Made by a program: the position numbers and the translations under genes. The notes under the pieces were generated by a model. The model ran no database searches, was not told where the DNA came from, and saw nothing but the letters and a program-made list of their open reading frames with translations. From assembly GCA_035610835.1 (NCBI GenBank), contig CM069459.1, positions 25,063,636 to 25,127,635 of the forward strand: a stretch of DNA of 64,000 bases. The letters run 5' to 3'. Positions 44,286-57,080 of this stretch are shown here, piece after piece. This DNA is from Ophiura sarsii. Lineage: Eukaryota > Echinodermata > Ophiuroidea > Amphilepidida > Ophiuridae. How positions within the stretch are numbered: the stretch's first letter is position 1; each line of letters starts with the position of its first letter.

Positions 44286-45379
44286 CAAACTTGAAGAGAA
44301 AAAAGCTTAGTCTTGGCATGTGTGTGTGTGTGATATTGACACTCAGAAACATTGTATATGTGCCGGGAGGGGGAGGAGTCACCCGACCTGGTATCCATCA
44401 ATGGAATGATGTCAATATTTGAATGTGTTATACATTGACACATACATGTCCTGTTCAGATAGACAGAGAGACAGACAGACATGATATTTAGGTCATGATG
44501 TGTTTCCTCCGTTGAAAGTTACTGTCTCATTTACTCTTATAAACTGTCTTTATTTAGTGCAACATGTTTTACTATTTTGTGTTATGTTTGTCTTCTTGGG
44601 AGGATATCTTTAAATAGTGTGTCTCACAATTAGGCCACAAAATTGATGATCTCTTTCAGTGGCACAACTGAAGAAAATGACCGTCCTCTAATAACTTAAA
44701 AGTATAGTGCTTGCTAGATATGTCAAACTATATCGTCTGACCCTTTATGATATGTCAAGAAAATATCACAAAGTACACTACAAGTTATAAGGCTAAATTA
44801 AAAAAATCAACTGTCTCAAAGCTCCCGCGTGCGTTAGTTTATTGATGCGCATTAGAAAAAAGTTTTGTTTTTGTTTGTTGTTTTTTTGTTTGTTGTTTTT
44901 TCACAAAAAAAAGAAAATCCCCAAATTTCACAGATTTTTCAGATTTTCATTGATCACATCATTTTAAATACGAAAAGTCACTTTTACAAGGAATTCAATA
45001 TTTTCTATTTAAAAAACCAAAAAAACACACCGCATTCCGCATCAGGTTTTGAAAAGAGCTTTGAGACAAATGATTTTTTTAATATAGCCTAATATAGGGG
45101 TAGTTCAGTTTTGGTTCATTGTTTTGTTTTTTGCATTGTATGAAGATCTGCATGCCATTCTCATGGTCCCAACGCATTGTCAGGTAACCAGTATACAAAC
45201 GTATTTCCCCTTTTTCAATTGTGTCGCATGGTTGAATGCACTTGTGACACTGACCTTGCTACGTGGGATGTAATGTTTTCCGTACTGTGGGAAGATCTCC
45301 ATACAATCCTAAGGGACACAATTTTTATCTGACCACGGAAGTACTTACTTCCAAGATTCGTCTTATCAACTGGTTGCGC

Positions 45380-45568
45380 TATTCCATTTGAAATCCATAC
45401 ACCCCCTATGGAAGACAATAACCTAATTTTGACACAGGGAGTGTGAATTTTAAATGGGGTTGCCTAAATAGGCTACTCCATTTGATATCCACACTCCATG
45501 TATGGGAGATTGAAGTCATGTCTTCCATAGGGGGTGTATGGATTTCAGCTGGAATAGCCTGATGGATA
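45380..45568. mobile_element. MITE with CTATTCCATTTGAAATCCAT ends
   Basis: Left CTATTCCATTTGAAATCCAT then ACACCCCCTATGGAAGAC; right GTCTTCCATAGGGGGTGTAT then GGATTTCAGCTGGAATAG. An internal related pair is present at 45474-45520. Confidence 0.88.
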
Positions 45569-45858
45569 CCATTGTGGTTGAATGCCCTTTTTACTGGTCT
45601 TGCATCGTGTATGGTGTGATGCACATGTATTTTCGTGTTGTGACTGTGAGAAGAATTCACTGATAATCCGGGCAACAAAAGTGAGTGTTACGTAACTTGT
45701 CTGACGTAGCAATTCCGCTTAACCCAAACAAACAGGGTTACACGTTTGTGGCTGCTCACCAAATCATGGCTGTACTGTGCGGTGTTCCCACACACATTAT
45801 ATGCAATGTAGCTGCTGTGGTTGTATTCCTGTGCGAAATTCACAGTAAGCAAACCATT

Positions 45859-46102
45859 GACACTTCCCACACGGCTATTAGTTTTACCATAATCAAAACA
45901 GATTTTTCAGAAATCTTTCTCAACTTTCAAAGTCTATCAAGAATTACTGAACCAATACTTATCATGTTTGTACTTATTTTAATGCATCTCGCATGGTGAT
46001 TCCAAATGTGGTGATGAAATTCAATAATTTGGACATTTTTGAAACATTTTGTAAAATGCTGGAAGTGTCGTCTGCAGACGACTGCCGCATGGAAAGTGTT
46101 AA
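45859..46102. mobile_element. MITE-A copy 5
   Basis: Ends GACACTTCCCACACGGC and GCCGCATGGAAAGTGTTAA; the interior matches copy 4. Confidence 0.9.
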
Positions 46103-46275
46103 CCTTGAAATAATAGGTATGGTGACCACTGCACACCAGGCTGCTCAATCTTTGTATTTCCCGGTTTTACCCATAAACCGAGGCCTCCACTCTTCTATTG
46201 TAACCACCCCATTTTGAATACCGCCCTCTTATTGTGTCCACCATTCTCTGAAAAAAAGTTCATTGCCATTTTTTT

Positions 46276-46294
46276 GGGGGGGGGGGGGGGGGGG
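46276..46294. repeat. Poly-G tract (19 G)
   Basis: Follows a T-run, like the tract at 13455. Confidence 0.95.
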
Positions 46295-46965
46295 CTTATC
46301 TTTTGTGATTTTGCAGAATTAGCCTGCCTTCCACGAAATCAACTAATCAATTAAATAGTATTATAAGGATTATACAGCTTTCTTCTGTAGTAGAGTCTTC
46401 ACATTAGTCTAATTGATAATCTCTTAAACCAAAACTACACCGACATTTTAGTGCTGCTTCAACCACCTGTTTGTGATAGCTTTTAAAGAATCAACACTCG
46501 GTTATTGCTCCCCGGTTTCTTGATTATTTGATATTAAGCTGAATAAGGGGACGAGAAAATACGGGCAACAGACCTCTTAGGTAGGGTCAGTTGGTCAGAC
46601 GTTTTGTTGTTGTTGGTTTTTTTCCCGAAAGGTTCGCGAACATTTTGGTGAATTTTCCACAATTGTCCAAAATCTTTTTTTAAATGGTTGATTTCCAAGG
46701 GGTTGGGCCTGTAGAACATTTGTTTGTGTGTGTAGTTTAACAGTGTAAACAAGTTTGTAATGGTCTAACTGACAGGAAGTCCATCCTTGTGATCTACCTG
46801 ATACACCAATCAAAACAAAAAACGAAATAAGAGTCGTATCATCTAAAGGTCTTTGCACTTTTGGTCCCATTTAGAATTGACCGATTGTAAGGTAATCCAT
46901 CTCACCCGTAGTACTTCCATTCATCTAATTCTTTGCAGTGACATGATTGCACCTTAACCATAATG

Positions 46966-47494
46966 CACTTATCAATTGCATCTCCGGCCCCAGGGGACCC
47001 AGGGATAGCGGAGATTAGGGCCGGGACGTACAAATTGCCCATGTGACGTCCCGGGTACAATCGTGTACGGTCCCCGCAGGGCCGGGCACCATTTTTTGTA
47101 TGTCCCCGCTACAGTCCCGGCCCCCCTTGGCAGGAACAAGTGTACAGTCCCGGCCACCCATTTCCCAGAACAAAGTATTCACCCGGCTACAGTCCCAAGG
47201 TCGCTTATTTCTTTCTGCAACCATAGCGGAATGCATTTCTATGTTTTCCCTATGTGTTATCAGGCTTACTTCGTCAAGCGCATCGCATCTCTAGCTTATT
47301 TAAAGCAAGCGCCCGGGGTGTACATTTGTGTACCTTAGCGTACGTCCCCGCTACACGCCCCGGCTAGCGGGGGCACAGTTTGTACGTCCGCATACACTCC
47401 CCCGCATAGCCGTGCATCATTTTGTGTACACTCGTGTACGGTCCCTGCATGGTCCCTGCTATGCCCCGGGTCCTGGGCTTGCAATTGATAAGTG
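46966..47494. mobile_element. GC-rich TIR element, GCACTTATCAATTGCA ends
   Basis: Perfect 16-base inverted ends GCACTTATCAATTGCA / TGCAATTGATAAGTGC. The interior is far more GC-rich than the surroundings, with repeated GTACAGTCCCGGCC- and GTCCCCGCTA-like blocks. No coding recognised. Confidence 0.85.
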
Positions 47495-47495
47495 C

Positions 47496-47932
47496 ATAAC
47501 CCCCTAACCGGGTTTTTATACCGGGATCACAATTTTGAAAGAGAAAACACCAATTAAATCGCCGGGAATTGATCTGGCTGGAGGAAATAGTACCCGCCCA
47601 CCTGTCCATAATGGGTCATATTTGTGTTGGGCGGGTGAAGATGCAAAAGTACCTGACCGACTGGCAGGTAACATTTTAACTCACAGTGTAAGTGAGTTAT
47701 ACTGGGTGGTGTAATTTCTGTCAGGCAAGTATTTTTGTGCGTTACCTGCCTGATTGGCTGGTTGAACAAAATCTGAAGTGTCAACCCACTAAACCACAAC
47801 CCTCAGCTTATCATTCGCCCAGTATACCGCGCTGCTTTAGTCACTATATAGGCTCGTTTGATTACGTCATCGTAAACCGTCCGCATAGTATGATCACACC
47901 TTCTTGTGCCAAAGTATGGCATTAGCCCTAAC
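47496..47932. mobile_element. Capped element related to 30542-30820, carrying an insertion
   Basis: CCGGGATCACAATTTTGAAAG, CAACCCACTAAACCACAACC, CACTATATAGGCTCG and GATTACGTCATCG follow 30542-30820 in order. About 200 extra bases at 47577-47780 are missing from that sibling. The right cap is decayed. tRNA-like boxes are largely lost. Confidence 0.7.
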
Positions 47933-48068
47933 CTTCCTCATGACTACACAAATAACTTCATTGCTAGGTGCTGGCAGCACACGCTTCCCCGGTCTATCTC
48001 GTGGGTCTATCTCGTGGCGCAATCAGCAGGGTTATCAATGGTGAAGAAAATGTTAAGATTTTCCAGCT

Positions 48069-48137
48069 GTGTCCGTGGCGCAACCAGTGCCGGACTTCCA
48101 TACTGGCAGCCCAGGTTCGATTCCCTGGCGCTGGCGC
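48069..48137 (+). repeat. tRNA-like SINE head
   Basis: GTCCGTGGCGCAACCAGTGC (A-box) and GCCCAGGTTCGATTCCCTGG (consensus B-box with T-stem), 35 bases apart. An extra partial A-box copy lies at 48010. The acceptor stem does not close, so a SINE head is more likely than a tRNA gene. Confidence 0.7.
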
Positions 48138-48879
48138 TGGCGCCTGGCGCAGCCTGATCCCCCCTCTAAATATGACCCGCTTTTTCTCCCCTGATATTGA
48201 TATTGGGAAAAACAGATTGTTTCAATTCAATAGAAATGGTACGTTGGAGCCCTGAAGTGTAAGGATTCATGGGAAAAGGGTTGAACGATGGCGCTAGATA
48301 GACATTCGGTTGAAGCAATGTATGTGGCGAGTGGTGCTGATAATTTCGATGTAATCTACATCGAAATGACCAAATCGTGAAATTTTACATGATAAATGGC
48401 GAATTAAGGTAAAGGGTTTCATTCAGATGGGTAGTTATAATATAGGTACAAAAAAAACTGATTTACAGGAAAATAGAGGGCGCACACCGATACGTATCTC
48501 TCAGTGCCAATTTGTGTTTGCACGGTCTCCTAAAATACACACCATATTTGTGACCATGCGTGTCAAAATGGACATGTTGTCGGCGATGGTGTCATTTCAA
48601 AGCTTAAAATGTGCTCTTTCAAGTCATACCAATAACTCAGATTTGAATCGAGCCTCCATCCAACATGTCCATTTTGATGCGACGGGTCACATTTAAACAA
48701 AGTCCTTCACGAGTCCCTTCACGAGTCAATCTATTTTCCTATCCTTACTAAGAGCCGATGCTTGATTTAGCCATTAAGGAAATTGTAAGGATATGTACCA
48801 TTATAAGACATCCTTGTAATTAGTACTTAGCTTCTGTGTAGATGAAACAAACACAAACACTAACAGACAGCACTATAAC

Positions 48880-49092
48880 GTACTGTCAAAGTGGCCATTT
48901 TTTGTGTGATTAATTTTCCTGCGCTTTGCCAATTTATAACTGTTCTGCGTGTTATTAAATTCGAGATTCATAGCTCCATCACATAGACTTATACGCAAAA
49001 GAAATACACTTGTGTGTTATAATCTTCTCCGTAGCTGCTTCAAGTTTAAGCGCAAAAATAAATTGGAATGTGAAAATGTCCACTGTTTTCAA
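48880..49092. mobile_element. MITE-C copy (intact reference)
   Basis: TACTGTCAAAGTGGCCATTT on the left and GAAAATGTCCACTGTTTTCA on the right, with CCATCACATAGACTTATACG, the empty-site equivalent for the insertion at 37395. Confidence 0.85.
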
Positions 49093-49577
49093 TAGGTATC
49101 TCATTAGATAACAATTATAATAGTAATTGAATGACCGGGTTATTGAACCTAATTGGTTAAGCTATGGATTTAAGATGGTGTTTTGGATTGCATTACTTTT
49201 GATAAACCCTAATCCCCAATGGGGTTTTAACTTTCCTAGTTTTTTACAATGCATAAGGGTTTTGAAGAATACTCAGGGGTTTTGAACGCTCAAAAGCATG
49301 GTTTTTGAGCACCCAAGCAGGTTTTGAGCACCCAAGCAGGTTTTGAACAACCAATACAAGGTTTAAAACAATTCCTACAATACCAGAGCATGACGCTAGC
49401 CAGAGTTCCCTTGTTGCAACTATTGTGAAATCGGAGAGGACTGAAAAGAAAGGGGGCAAAGGGGAAAAAAATCCATCCCTACTTGATAACACATCATAGA
49501 ATAGTAAGAATTCTATTTCAATAATATATCAAACATATGTTTTTGTCAGAAATACAATTTTCAGTTGTTATTGTCCC

Positions 49578-49903
49578 GGGGGGGGGGGGGGGGGGTACTC
49601 GGATTTGGTTTGGTCGGGGGTGTGCCACTGGAGTTTCAAAACCCATACCCATTTTAGGGGTGATTTTGGAAAAATCAGTACCCATTTTTAGGGGTTTTGC
49701 TTCATTTTAGACCAAATTTTTGCAAATTTTCGCGAAAATAGACAAAAAATGTCGCGAAAATAGACCCATTTGTAAAAAGTGACCCCATTATTAGGGATTT
49801 CCAGCACAAAATCATATCCCATGTGTAGGGATTTTGTGCCCAAAAACCTACCCATTAGAGCGGCACACCCCCTTATACCGTCTTAGGCGAGTACCCCCCC
49901 CCC
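49578..49903. mobile_element. Element with poly-G/poly-C termini
   Basis: It begins with 18 G then TACTCGGATTTGG and ends CTTAGGCGAGTACCCCCCCC. The inverted ends show that both homopolymer tracts are the element's own termini. Interior has CCCATTTTTAGGGGTTTT repeats; related remnants at 28384-28880 and about 56950-57060. Confidence 0.85.
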
Positions 49904-50086
49904 CAGTGTTATTGTCAGTTGACCTATCTAGCCATACCCTACGATCCTATCTATCTATCTATTGTCATTGTGTTGCAATACCAAGATGTGTTGCATGGAA
50001 ACATCAAATTGCCCATATCAAACTGCTGCGGACTTCCTGCCTGCTGCCTGTTGAGCCTACAGCTCAAATCACCCCATAATAGGAGT

Positions 50087-50703
50087 GTTCAGAGGATGGG
50101 CGCTAACCCTAACACTTTCCATGCGGCTATAAGTTTTAAAATATACAAAACAGAATTTTTAGAAACATTTCCCAAATTTCAGGGTCTATCTCAAGGATTA
50201 CTGGACCGATACTTGGCATGTTGGTACGTTTTTCAATGCATTTCTGATGGTGATTCCAAATATGGTAATGAAATTCAACAATTTTGACATTTTTGAAGCA
50301 TTTTGTGAAATTTTGGAAAGTCGTTGGCAGCTGCCTGCCGCGTGGAAAGTGTTAAGATGATTAGCATCAAATATGCTAATCTCATACTTAAACTCTCATT
50401 CAACAGCCGTGTTAATCGTGTCATGGTTTAAAAACTGGAATTTTAACCCTAAAAGGTCTAGCGGTTAACTAGTCCTGAAGCACTAACCGAGAGTTAGCCG
50501 AGAGAGTGTCTGCCGTGAGAAATTAGCAGAGGGTCAACGCAATACTTCCGGCAATCGGAGAAACTCACAACTTTTTTGAGTTCCTCTTGAAGCTACCGCA
50601 GTGGTATCGCTAGACTCAAGGCTAAGATCATGGTCTGGACAGTCACTCTGGGTTAGCGGTATAATTTCTATAAGCTAAACTTGAGACTAGTGACCATCTG
50701 AAC
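50087..50703. mobile_element. GTTCAGA-ended element, copy 2, with nested MITE-A
   Basis: Collinear with 41766-42706. MITE-A copy 6 (50105-50355) interrupts it just after GGATGGGCGCTA. Lacks the SINE-like insertion. Confidence 0.82.
50105..50355. mobile_element. MITE-A copy 6
   Basis: Ends TAACACTTTCCATGCGGC and GCCGCGTGGAAAGTGTTAAG; interior like copy 4. Confidence 0.92.
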
Positions 50704-50939
50704 ATGCCCAATGTCATTGACTTTGCAATTGATATGCATATGGTTTGAAACAATAGTGTTTGGCTAGGCCTATGTGCAAATTGATATCAGTTTTGTTGCT
50801 GATATGATACATTTTTGTTAGTCAGGCAAAAAAAAATTGTTTGATTGTCCATAGATCACTTTTAAAAGTTGGGTATGTTGGTCAGGAAAAGTTGTTTTTG
50901 TTTTTGTTTGTTTTTCTCACTTGCCCTTTTTTCAGGTAC

Positions 50940-52330
50940 CAAAAGAAAAATGAGATGTACTTGTTGTGGTAACCAAAACGCGGATCAAAATCTTTAATAT
51001 TTTGATGAGTATTTTTATTCTCTCAACACTTACACACACAAAAATGAAAATTTTGATTTTCGACTAATATTTGTAAAAAAATGAAATTTTCAACAACAAA
51101 AATTGAAATTTTTAAAAAAAATTAAAAAATGTCAATAATTTTTTTATTTTTAAATAAAATATTTGGGTCGGAATGATTAAGAGGGTCGGGCGGACGAGGA
51201 CAATCATTTTTGTTTTTTTAGCCTATGACCCATTTCGACATTCGCCATGGCCACAATGTTAGTTTTCAATAATTTTAGGTGTAGACCACATTTTGTGACA
51301 GTTTGGCAAAAAAAGGTGCAATTTTAGATACATGTCCATATTATCAGAATGGGGTGTACGTGTAAGTCGTATAAGGCCGATTTTTTTTTTTTTTTGTGCT
51401 GCTCTCAGCGACCGACCCTAAAATCTTAAAAATCAGGGTCGCAATTTTTAAATATATTTTTAATATTTTAATTTTACCAAATTTGTCAAAATATGACTAT
51501 TTTCTGCTAGAAATGAAAAATATTGCTGAAATAGATTGCTTTTAAACTATTATCATACTAGATAAATAATTAGTCAAATTGACATTTTCCAATGTTGTCT
51601 TGTCATGAACCCCAGTCTGTCAGTAATATATTTGTCAGGAAAAAACAAAAATCGACCGACCCGATTTTTCAGATTTTTGGCACCTGACAGCAACATAATT
51701 TTAACAAAATCCTATTTGTTTAATAAATAATAAAAAAAATCCTTATTCTTTAATATGACAGTTAAAAAATGAAAGTTGAATTTCAAATAGGGATACCTGA
51801 AAAGTAGTCTTTGTCAAAGACACCTCGCAAAATTACCTGTCGCTATGTAAGCATTATTTGTTGATAAAAAAATGTTGTCATCGTAACACACGATTAGCTC
51901 CGCCTATAATTCTATTGACAACAACGTTTAAAGATAGCACTTCACCAGATAAATCATGGCGTATTATCAACCAATCAGCAAGCGCGATTTTTCCGGGAGA
52001 CATCTTCCGTAAACCAACACAAAACATAGCACTTTTTTTTTTCTCGGAAAGATGTTGTATTAACTATTTTGTCATTCATATTATTCTGATCAAGTTCATG
52101 TGATGTGGTTTTACTAGATTTTCTGTGAACCATTATGTTTCCCCTCTGAACTAGACAATTGCACAATTTATTTTCAAGGTTTTTTATCAAGAATTAAGGA
52201 AGCTAAAAACCTGGTTTTTTGTTGGGGTTTTTTTGCCACATTCCGGGTGTTGATTTGTGTTTGCAGCTCATTTGTAACTTTAACATTTATTGAAAAGTTG
52301 GAAAAAGTGTACTTTAGGTTCCAGATACTG
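50940..52330. other. No gene; GGGTCGG/CCGACCC repeat fragments
   Basis: Fragments GGGTCGGGCGGACGAGGACA (51184), GCGACCGACCCTAAAATC (51407) and CGACCGACCCGATTTTTC (51654) belong to the same class as 7270, 14900 and 35820. Low-complexity A/T between them. Confidence 0.5.
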
Positions 52331-52340
52331 GTAAACCATT

Positions 52341-52517
52341 ATCGTTCAATACTGGAACATAAAAGTTGCCAGTATCGCGCTTACTGTTCCAGTATCAACC
52401 GGTTCCAGTATCGGTTGATACTGGAATCAATCGAGTGATACTGAAACATTTTTATGTACCAGTTTTGATACTGGTACACTTGCTACCAGTAGTGATTTGT
52501 CCCAGTATTGAACGATA
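52341..52517. repeat. Nested foldback of CCAGTATC motifs
   Basis: Outer arms ATCGTTCAATACTGG and CCCAGTATTGAACGAT; inner perfect arms TTCCAGTATCAACCG and CGGTTGATACTGGAA around 52400-52432. CCAGTAT or its complement occurs about ten times. Confidence 0.85.
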
Positions 52518-52539
52518 CTTATAGGTCAATAAATGCGTA

Positions 52540-54170
52540 TGTGTGGTTTCGAGAGAAATTAGACAAATCAATGCACGCGCGCTGATGTTGATGTGTGAAT
52601 AATGGCACGACCCCGAAGGGGGAGTGTAATTGTGAGCATATCAACATTTGCGCAAGTACATTGATTTTTCTAATTTTTCAAGAAACAAAACATACGCATG
52701 CATTGACCTAATTCATACACGACACTATACAAATAAAAATTCACAATTTAAGCATAATTTTGATCTATGTAAACGACTAAAAACACTTTAACAAGTTTGC
52801 TAACACCCGCAGTGAAAATCGGCGAACCTGCGAATCTTGAACAACGAATCAAAACAAAACGCGCACTGCGTGATTTGAACGGCGCACACGCGGAGTGCAG
52901 TGGACACTTTCAATGCACTCCGCGTATTTCTAATTCCTGCTTCCTGATTGGTTCAACACTACATAGAGTGTATGAATGGTACATAATTTTCCTAAGACCG
53001 TTTTTATAGATGGTCTTTCCCTTCCCCTTCCATATATTAGTTTATTTGGAAACACTGTCACAAAGAGTTCATATTTCTTCACTTTCAAATGTTTGGCCTC
53101 GGCAAATGTGTAAATAATTTCTGCAAACAATTTTTTCCTTGAATGAAAGTTTGTTTTAATTGCATTGTTCCCAAACAATAATATTGTTGTAACGTGAAAT
53201 AGGAATATTTAAATCAACATTTACATATGTATTCATCGGTCAAGGATGTCTGTAGAATATAAGAATATCATCAAATAACATTTTCTTCAAATTTCAAGGA
53301 ATTATTGGAAAGGTATTCAGATGGATTTGGCATTTAAACAAATGAGGAATTGATCAAATACATCGGAGAAAACCTTTGTGGAAACATACAAATACATACA
53401 TTGGATTTGTGCCAGGGATTGCTACTACCACACTTAATTGTGTTTACTTTTTTCTTTTGACCAGGGTGTCCACAAAATTAATGGGGAGGTGATACAAAAA
53501 CAAAATGTTGAAATGAAAATAGATTTGAATAGTAAATACTTAAAAGTCCCAAATTAGACCCACTAATTCAAATGTTTAAACATTTGTATTAGTGGCCCGA
53601 ATTAATTACACAAATGGAAATTAGACAAAAGCCAGCATATGTTTAAAGCTCTTGTACCCATGTACCAAGTAACATCATCATAGCTCATCTCATCTATCCA
53701 CACACTTTACTTTGCATATTTTATGCATACATGATAAGACATAATTAGGAAATTATCTGGCATTAACTGCAATTGAAAAAAAGTTTTTAAAAAAATGAAG
53801 AAAGTTGTTGCCAAGGATGGGGGTTTAATGCCCCTTTGACCTAACATATGTACTTTTGGGACACCCTGTATGTTACAAAGTAATAATAAGCTTTCTAAAT
53901 TCCATTACAAAAGCGTTATTGCTTGAAAGACATGTGCACAATCCACACACGCTCACGTTTCGTGCTACTGGGCCTTATTGTGTAGTTAAGCATTATGAAT
54001 GCATTTGTATATGTTTGCTTTATGCAGTAATGCAACACTGCTGTAAAAGTGTTTATTTTTTGCAAGAATTTTATTTTTGCCAATGATGGAAATGGAATTT
54101 TTTCTCTTGAAATTTACAAGTCTCAACACTTGATATATTGATACAGTGACTGACCATAGGAAGAAATTGT
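52540..54170. other. No gene; one near-perfect palindrome
   Basis: 53561-53594 is a 34-base palindrome (CACTAATTCAAATGTTT mirrored) with one mismatched pair. Otherwise nothing supported. Confidence 0.55.
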
Positions 54171-54219
54171 GCGAAAATTAAAAAAATCACATTATTAGCC
54201 TAGTGTTAACTTGGAATTA

Positions 54220-54735
54220 TTTTATCAATTTTCGCTCTTCAAGCAGCTTCTGCGAAAAGGAAAAGCGCAAATATATATCTTTTTGTGTTTTGTGTAAAAG
54301 TCATGTAAACTGACTTTAAGATGACACATTTATAAACCAACAAATTGATTCAAAATCGGTAAAGCATGAACAATTAATCTCACGAATATTTAAAATACTT
54401 TTTACAGTAGTTGCTCATACATTCCTGAAAATAACTGTTTGTGAAATAATCCACTATTATAGCACTGAAAATGTTTTGTTTTGTTTTTTTGTAATTCATT
54501 TTTCGTGCACTGCAACAGTTAGGTATTTCTGATGGTTATATAGTGTGTATGTGGTAATTTTTGTGGATTTCGCGAGTGGACATGAAAACGTGAAAATATA
54601 AATACGCAAAAATATGCTTTTGCAATAGAGTTGTGTTAAAATAAATGTAGAAACCGCAAGATTACAGTCTTGCACATTTTCCAAATACTATAAATTCGCG
54701 AAAATATCGGTACGCAAAAATTACCACTTAACAGT
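54220..54735. mobile_element. Two eroded MITE-C copies in opposite orientation
   Basis: 54220-54413 has CGCTCTTCAAGCAGCTTCTG and AACAATTAATCTCACGAATA; 54550-54735 has TGGTAATTTTTGTGGATTTC and GGTACGCAAAAATTACCACT. Confidence 0.65.
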
Positions 54736-55197
54736 AACAGTTATAATTCTACAATGTATAGTATGTATACATAGACAACAAATTTGGCATTTTGAATTTG
54801 GCAACTTACACATTTAATAAATTCGAAAGAATGCGAGAAATGAACCAATTTTGCAGCTGGTATGCATGCAGAATTCTGAGAATTATTATCGCTGTCCATG
54901 CATTCCATTAAAATGTATTATATGACTATTGGTTCTGAGACATGAGCACTGAGTGTAACACGCTCACGTTTTCATACTTGCTCAGACTCGGAGAAAGATA
55001 GAGAGGGGCTTTATTGCAGAATGGGACTTTGCATCTGGGTCTTTTACTGTACACAAAAAGTTATAACCTACCCAGTATTATATTTAATCATAACTCAACA
55101 ATTGTAGCTCCAACCATGAAGCTAGGTCTTCTAGCTTCATGCTCCAACGTAAAATATTTAGTTCATAATAAAATTGTGAAGAAATTTCCCCTCTTTA

Positions 55198-55928
55198 AGG
55201 TTGTTCCTAACTATGGCTAATTTTGTATTTGATATTTTAATAGAGCTTGCTGAGCTACACAATAATTTGAGATTGATCGGAGGGACGGTTTTCTAGATAT
55301 GACAATTTTATTGTCAAAAATGAAGCAAAATTGAAGAGTTCATTGCTTTTGTTTCTTAATGTGTTTTTTGACCCCCTAGCTGGCCTAGCAAAATAATTAA
55401 TCTATGCAAAAATGTTTAATTGATTTTTACAAGAAAAGTATAAATCCTACAAAGCTGAAATTTTGAGAGCTGGTTAATTATAGTTTTTAGAAAGTTTCCT
55501 GTGCTGCGGAAGGCTGTAAGACATCTGCATAATTAATTATACTTGATTATCTAAAAACTTTAAAATAAAAAAAAATAGGCTAATTAATGCACTTAATTAA
55601 TTTTTTCAAGTTCATGCACTTTACTAAATGTAAATGCCACTTGGTGTATATGTTGGCTATACAACTCTCCTTAATTCCTGTGCTGCGGGAATCTAATGGA
55701 GTTTTCAATAAAAAAATTAGAGCAAAAACAAAACTATAATTTTTATTGAAATTTTACCTAGGGAGTCAAAAAAACAATATAAAACAAATGAATTCAAATG
55801 CATTTTTGACAATAAAATTGTCATATCTAGAAAACCGTACCTCCGATCAATCTTAAATTTCAGATTATTGTGGTGCTCAGCAAGCTCTATTAAAATATCA
55901 AATAAAAAAGTAGCCATAGGAACAACCT
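55198..55928. mobile_element. TA-flanked TIR element, AGGTTGTTCC ends
   Basis: Left AGGTTGTTCCTAACTATGGC, right GTAGCCATAGGAACAACCT, each flanked by TA. Arms of about 130 bp (with GAGCTTGCTGAGC-ACACAATAAT and ATATGACAATTTTATTGTCA). No transposase. Confidence 0.9.
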
Positions 55929-57080
55929 TAAAGCGAAGAATGTCTTCAGAATTCTATTGTTTGGTGTGGGGGTGTGTGTGTTTTTTAGGTATAATCTAGT
56001 TATAATTAGTTATGAGAACATGTATTACCCAGTAAGACACTTCTTGGGCACTATGTTTTCTGACAATCCTGTCATTGCTTTACATTCATTCCATGATACT
56101 GTAAAACCAGACATTTTTGTGAGTTTAAAATTTCATGAATCATCAATACTGGCCTCATTCACAGCATGAAAATTTTGTGAATGTAAACTTTGGATTAACT
56201 TTGCAATGCACAAGGCAGTACAAGGCAGATTCAAATTTTCGCGAGTAGGTGCTCCTCATGAAATAAGCAAAATTTAAATGCACACAAACATTTCTGGTTA
56301 AGTGTAACAAGCTCACGTTTTCATACTTGTTCATGAAAGGCTTTACTTGCAGCCTGGGACTTAGCATCTGGGTACTTTGTATTTTCCGAGAATTTTGGCA
56401 TTGCTTCATTATTTACATACATTCCATGATATAAGCGATTTATTGATCAACGATGTGTGTGCACTATCTGCACACCCCCACTCACGTTCCAATTTACAGA
56501 TTTTACTCACTCACATTCCATTTACCAGATTTTACTCACTCACGTTCACATAAATACCAGATTCCTGTCAAAAAATTCTAGGAATTAGTTTTATATTACC
56601 CTCGAGCCTGAAAATGTGTGTGCTGTAGTTTTCAGGCTTTTGTTTGTATCCAGGCTATATTATTGTCTTCCAAATGTCCGCACTTTCTTTTATTTTCCGC
56701 CCGTTTGGGCCTTTATAGTCAGATTTCACATACCTTTTCTGAGCTTTTTTTTTAATGCAAAATCTTTTCTCATGCCTACATATTTCAGAATCTGGCACAT
56801 GCTTGTATTTCTGATTTGTATAAAATGTAGCTGTTTTCAATAAGTTTATTTATTTTAAAAAAAATTACAAAGTTTGTCTGAGATGACACGGAGGAAAAAG
56901 GTGACTCTCCCCTTCAAAAGCTTTCACCTTTTTTGACCAATATGACATATTTAAACCCCGGTTGTATTTGCATTTTTGAGGGAGTTTGTCATCTTAGGCT
57001 TTAAACCCCTTGCCCATGTTTAGGGGTGATTTTACCATTTTTAATCTACTGGGTATGTGTTTAAGGCAGTAAAACCCTTA

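Noticed and set aside
47043..47338. Overlapping plus and minus frames of 60-90 codons
   Set aside because: They lie inside a GC-rich TIR element where stop codons are rare.
51940..52020. CCAAT-type promoter motif (CAACCAATCAGCAAGCGCG)
   Set aside because: No gene, TATA or initiator context nearby; single motif match is expected by chance.
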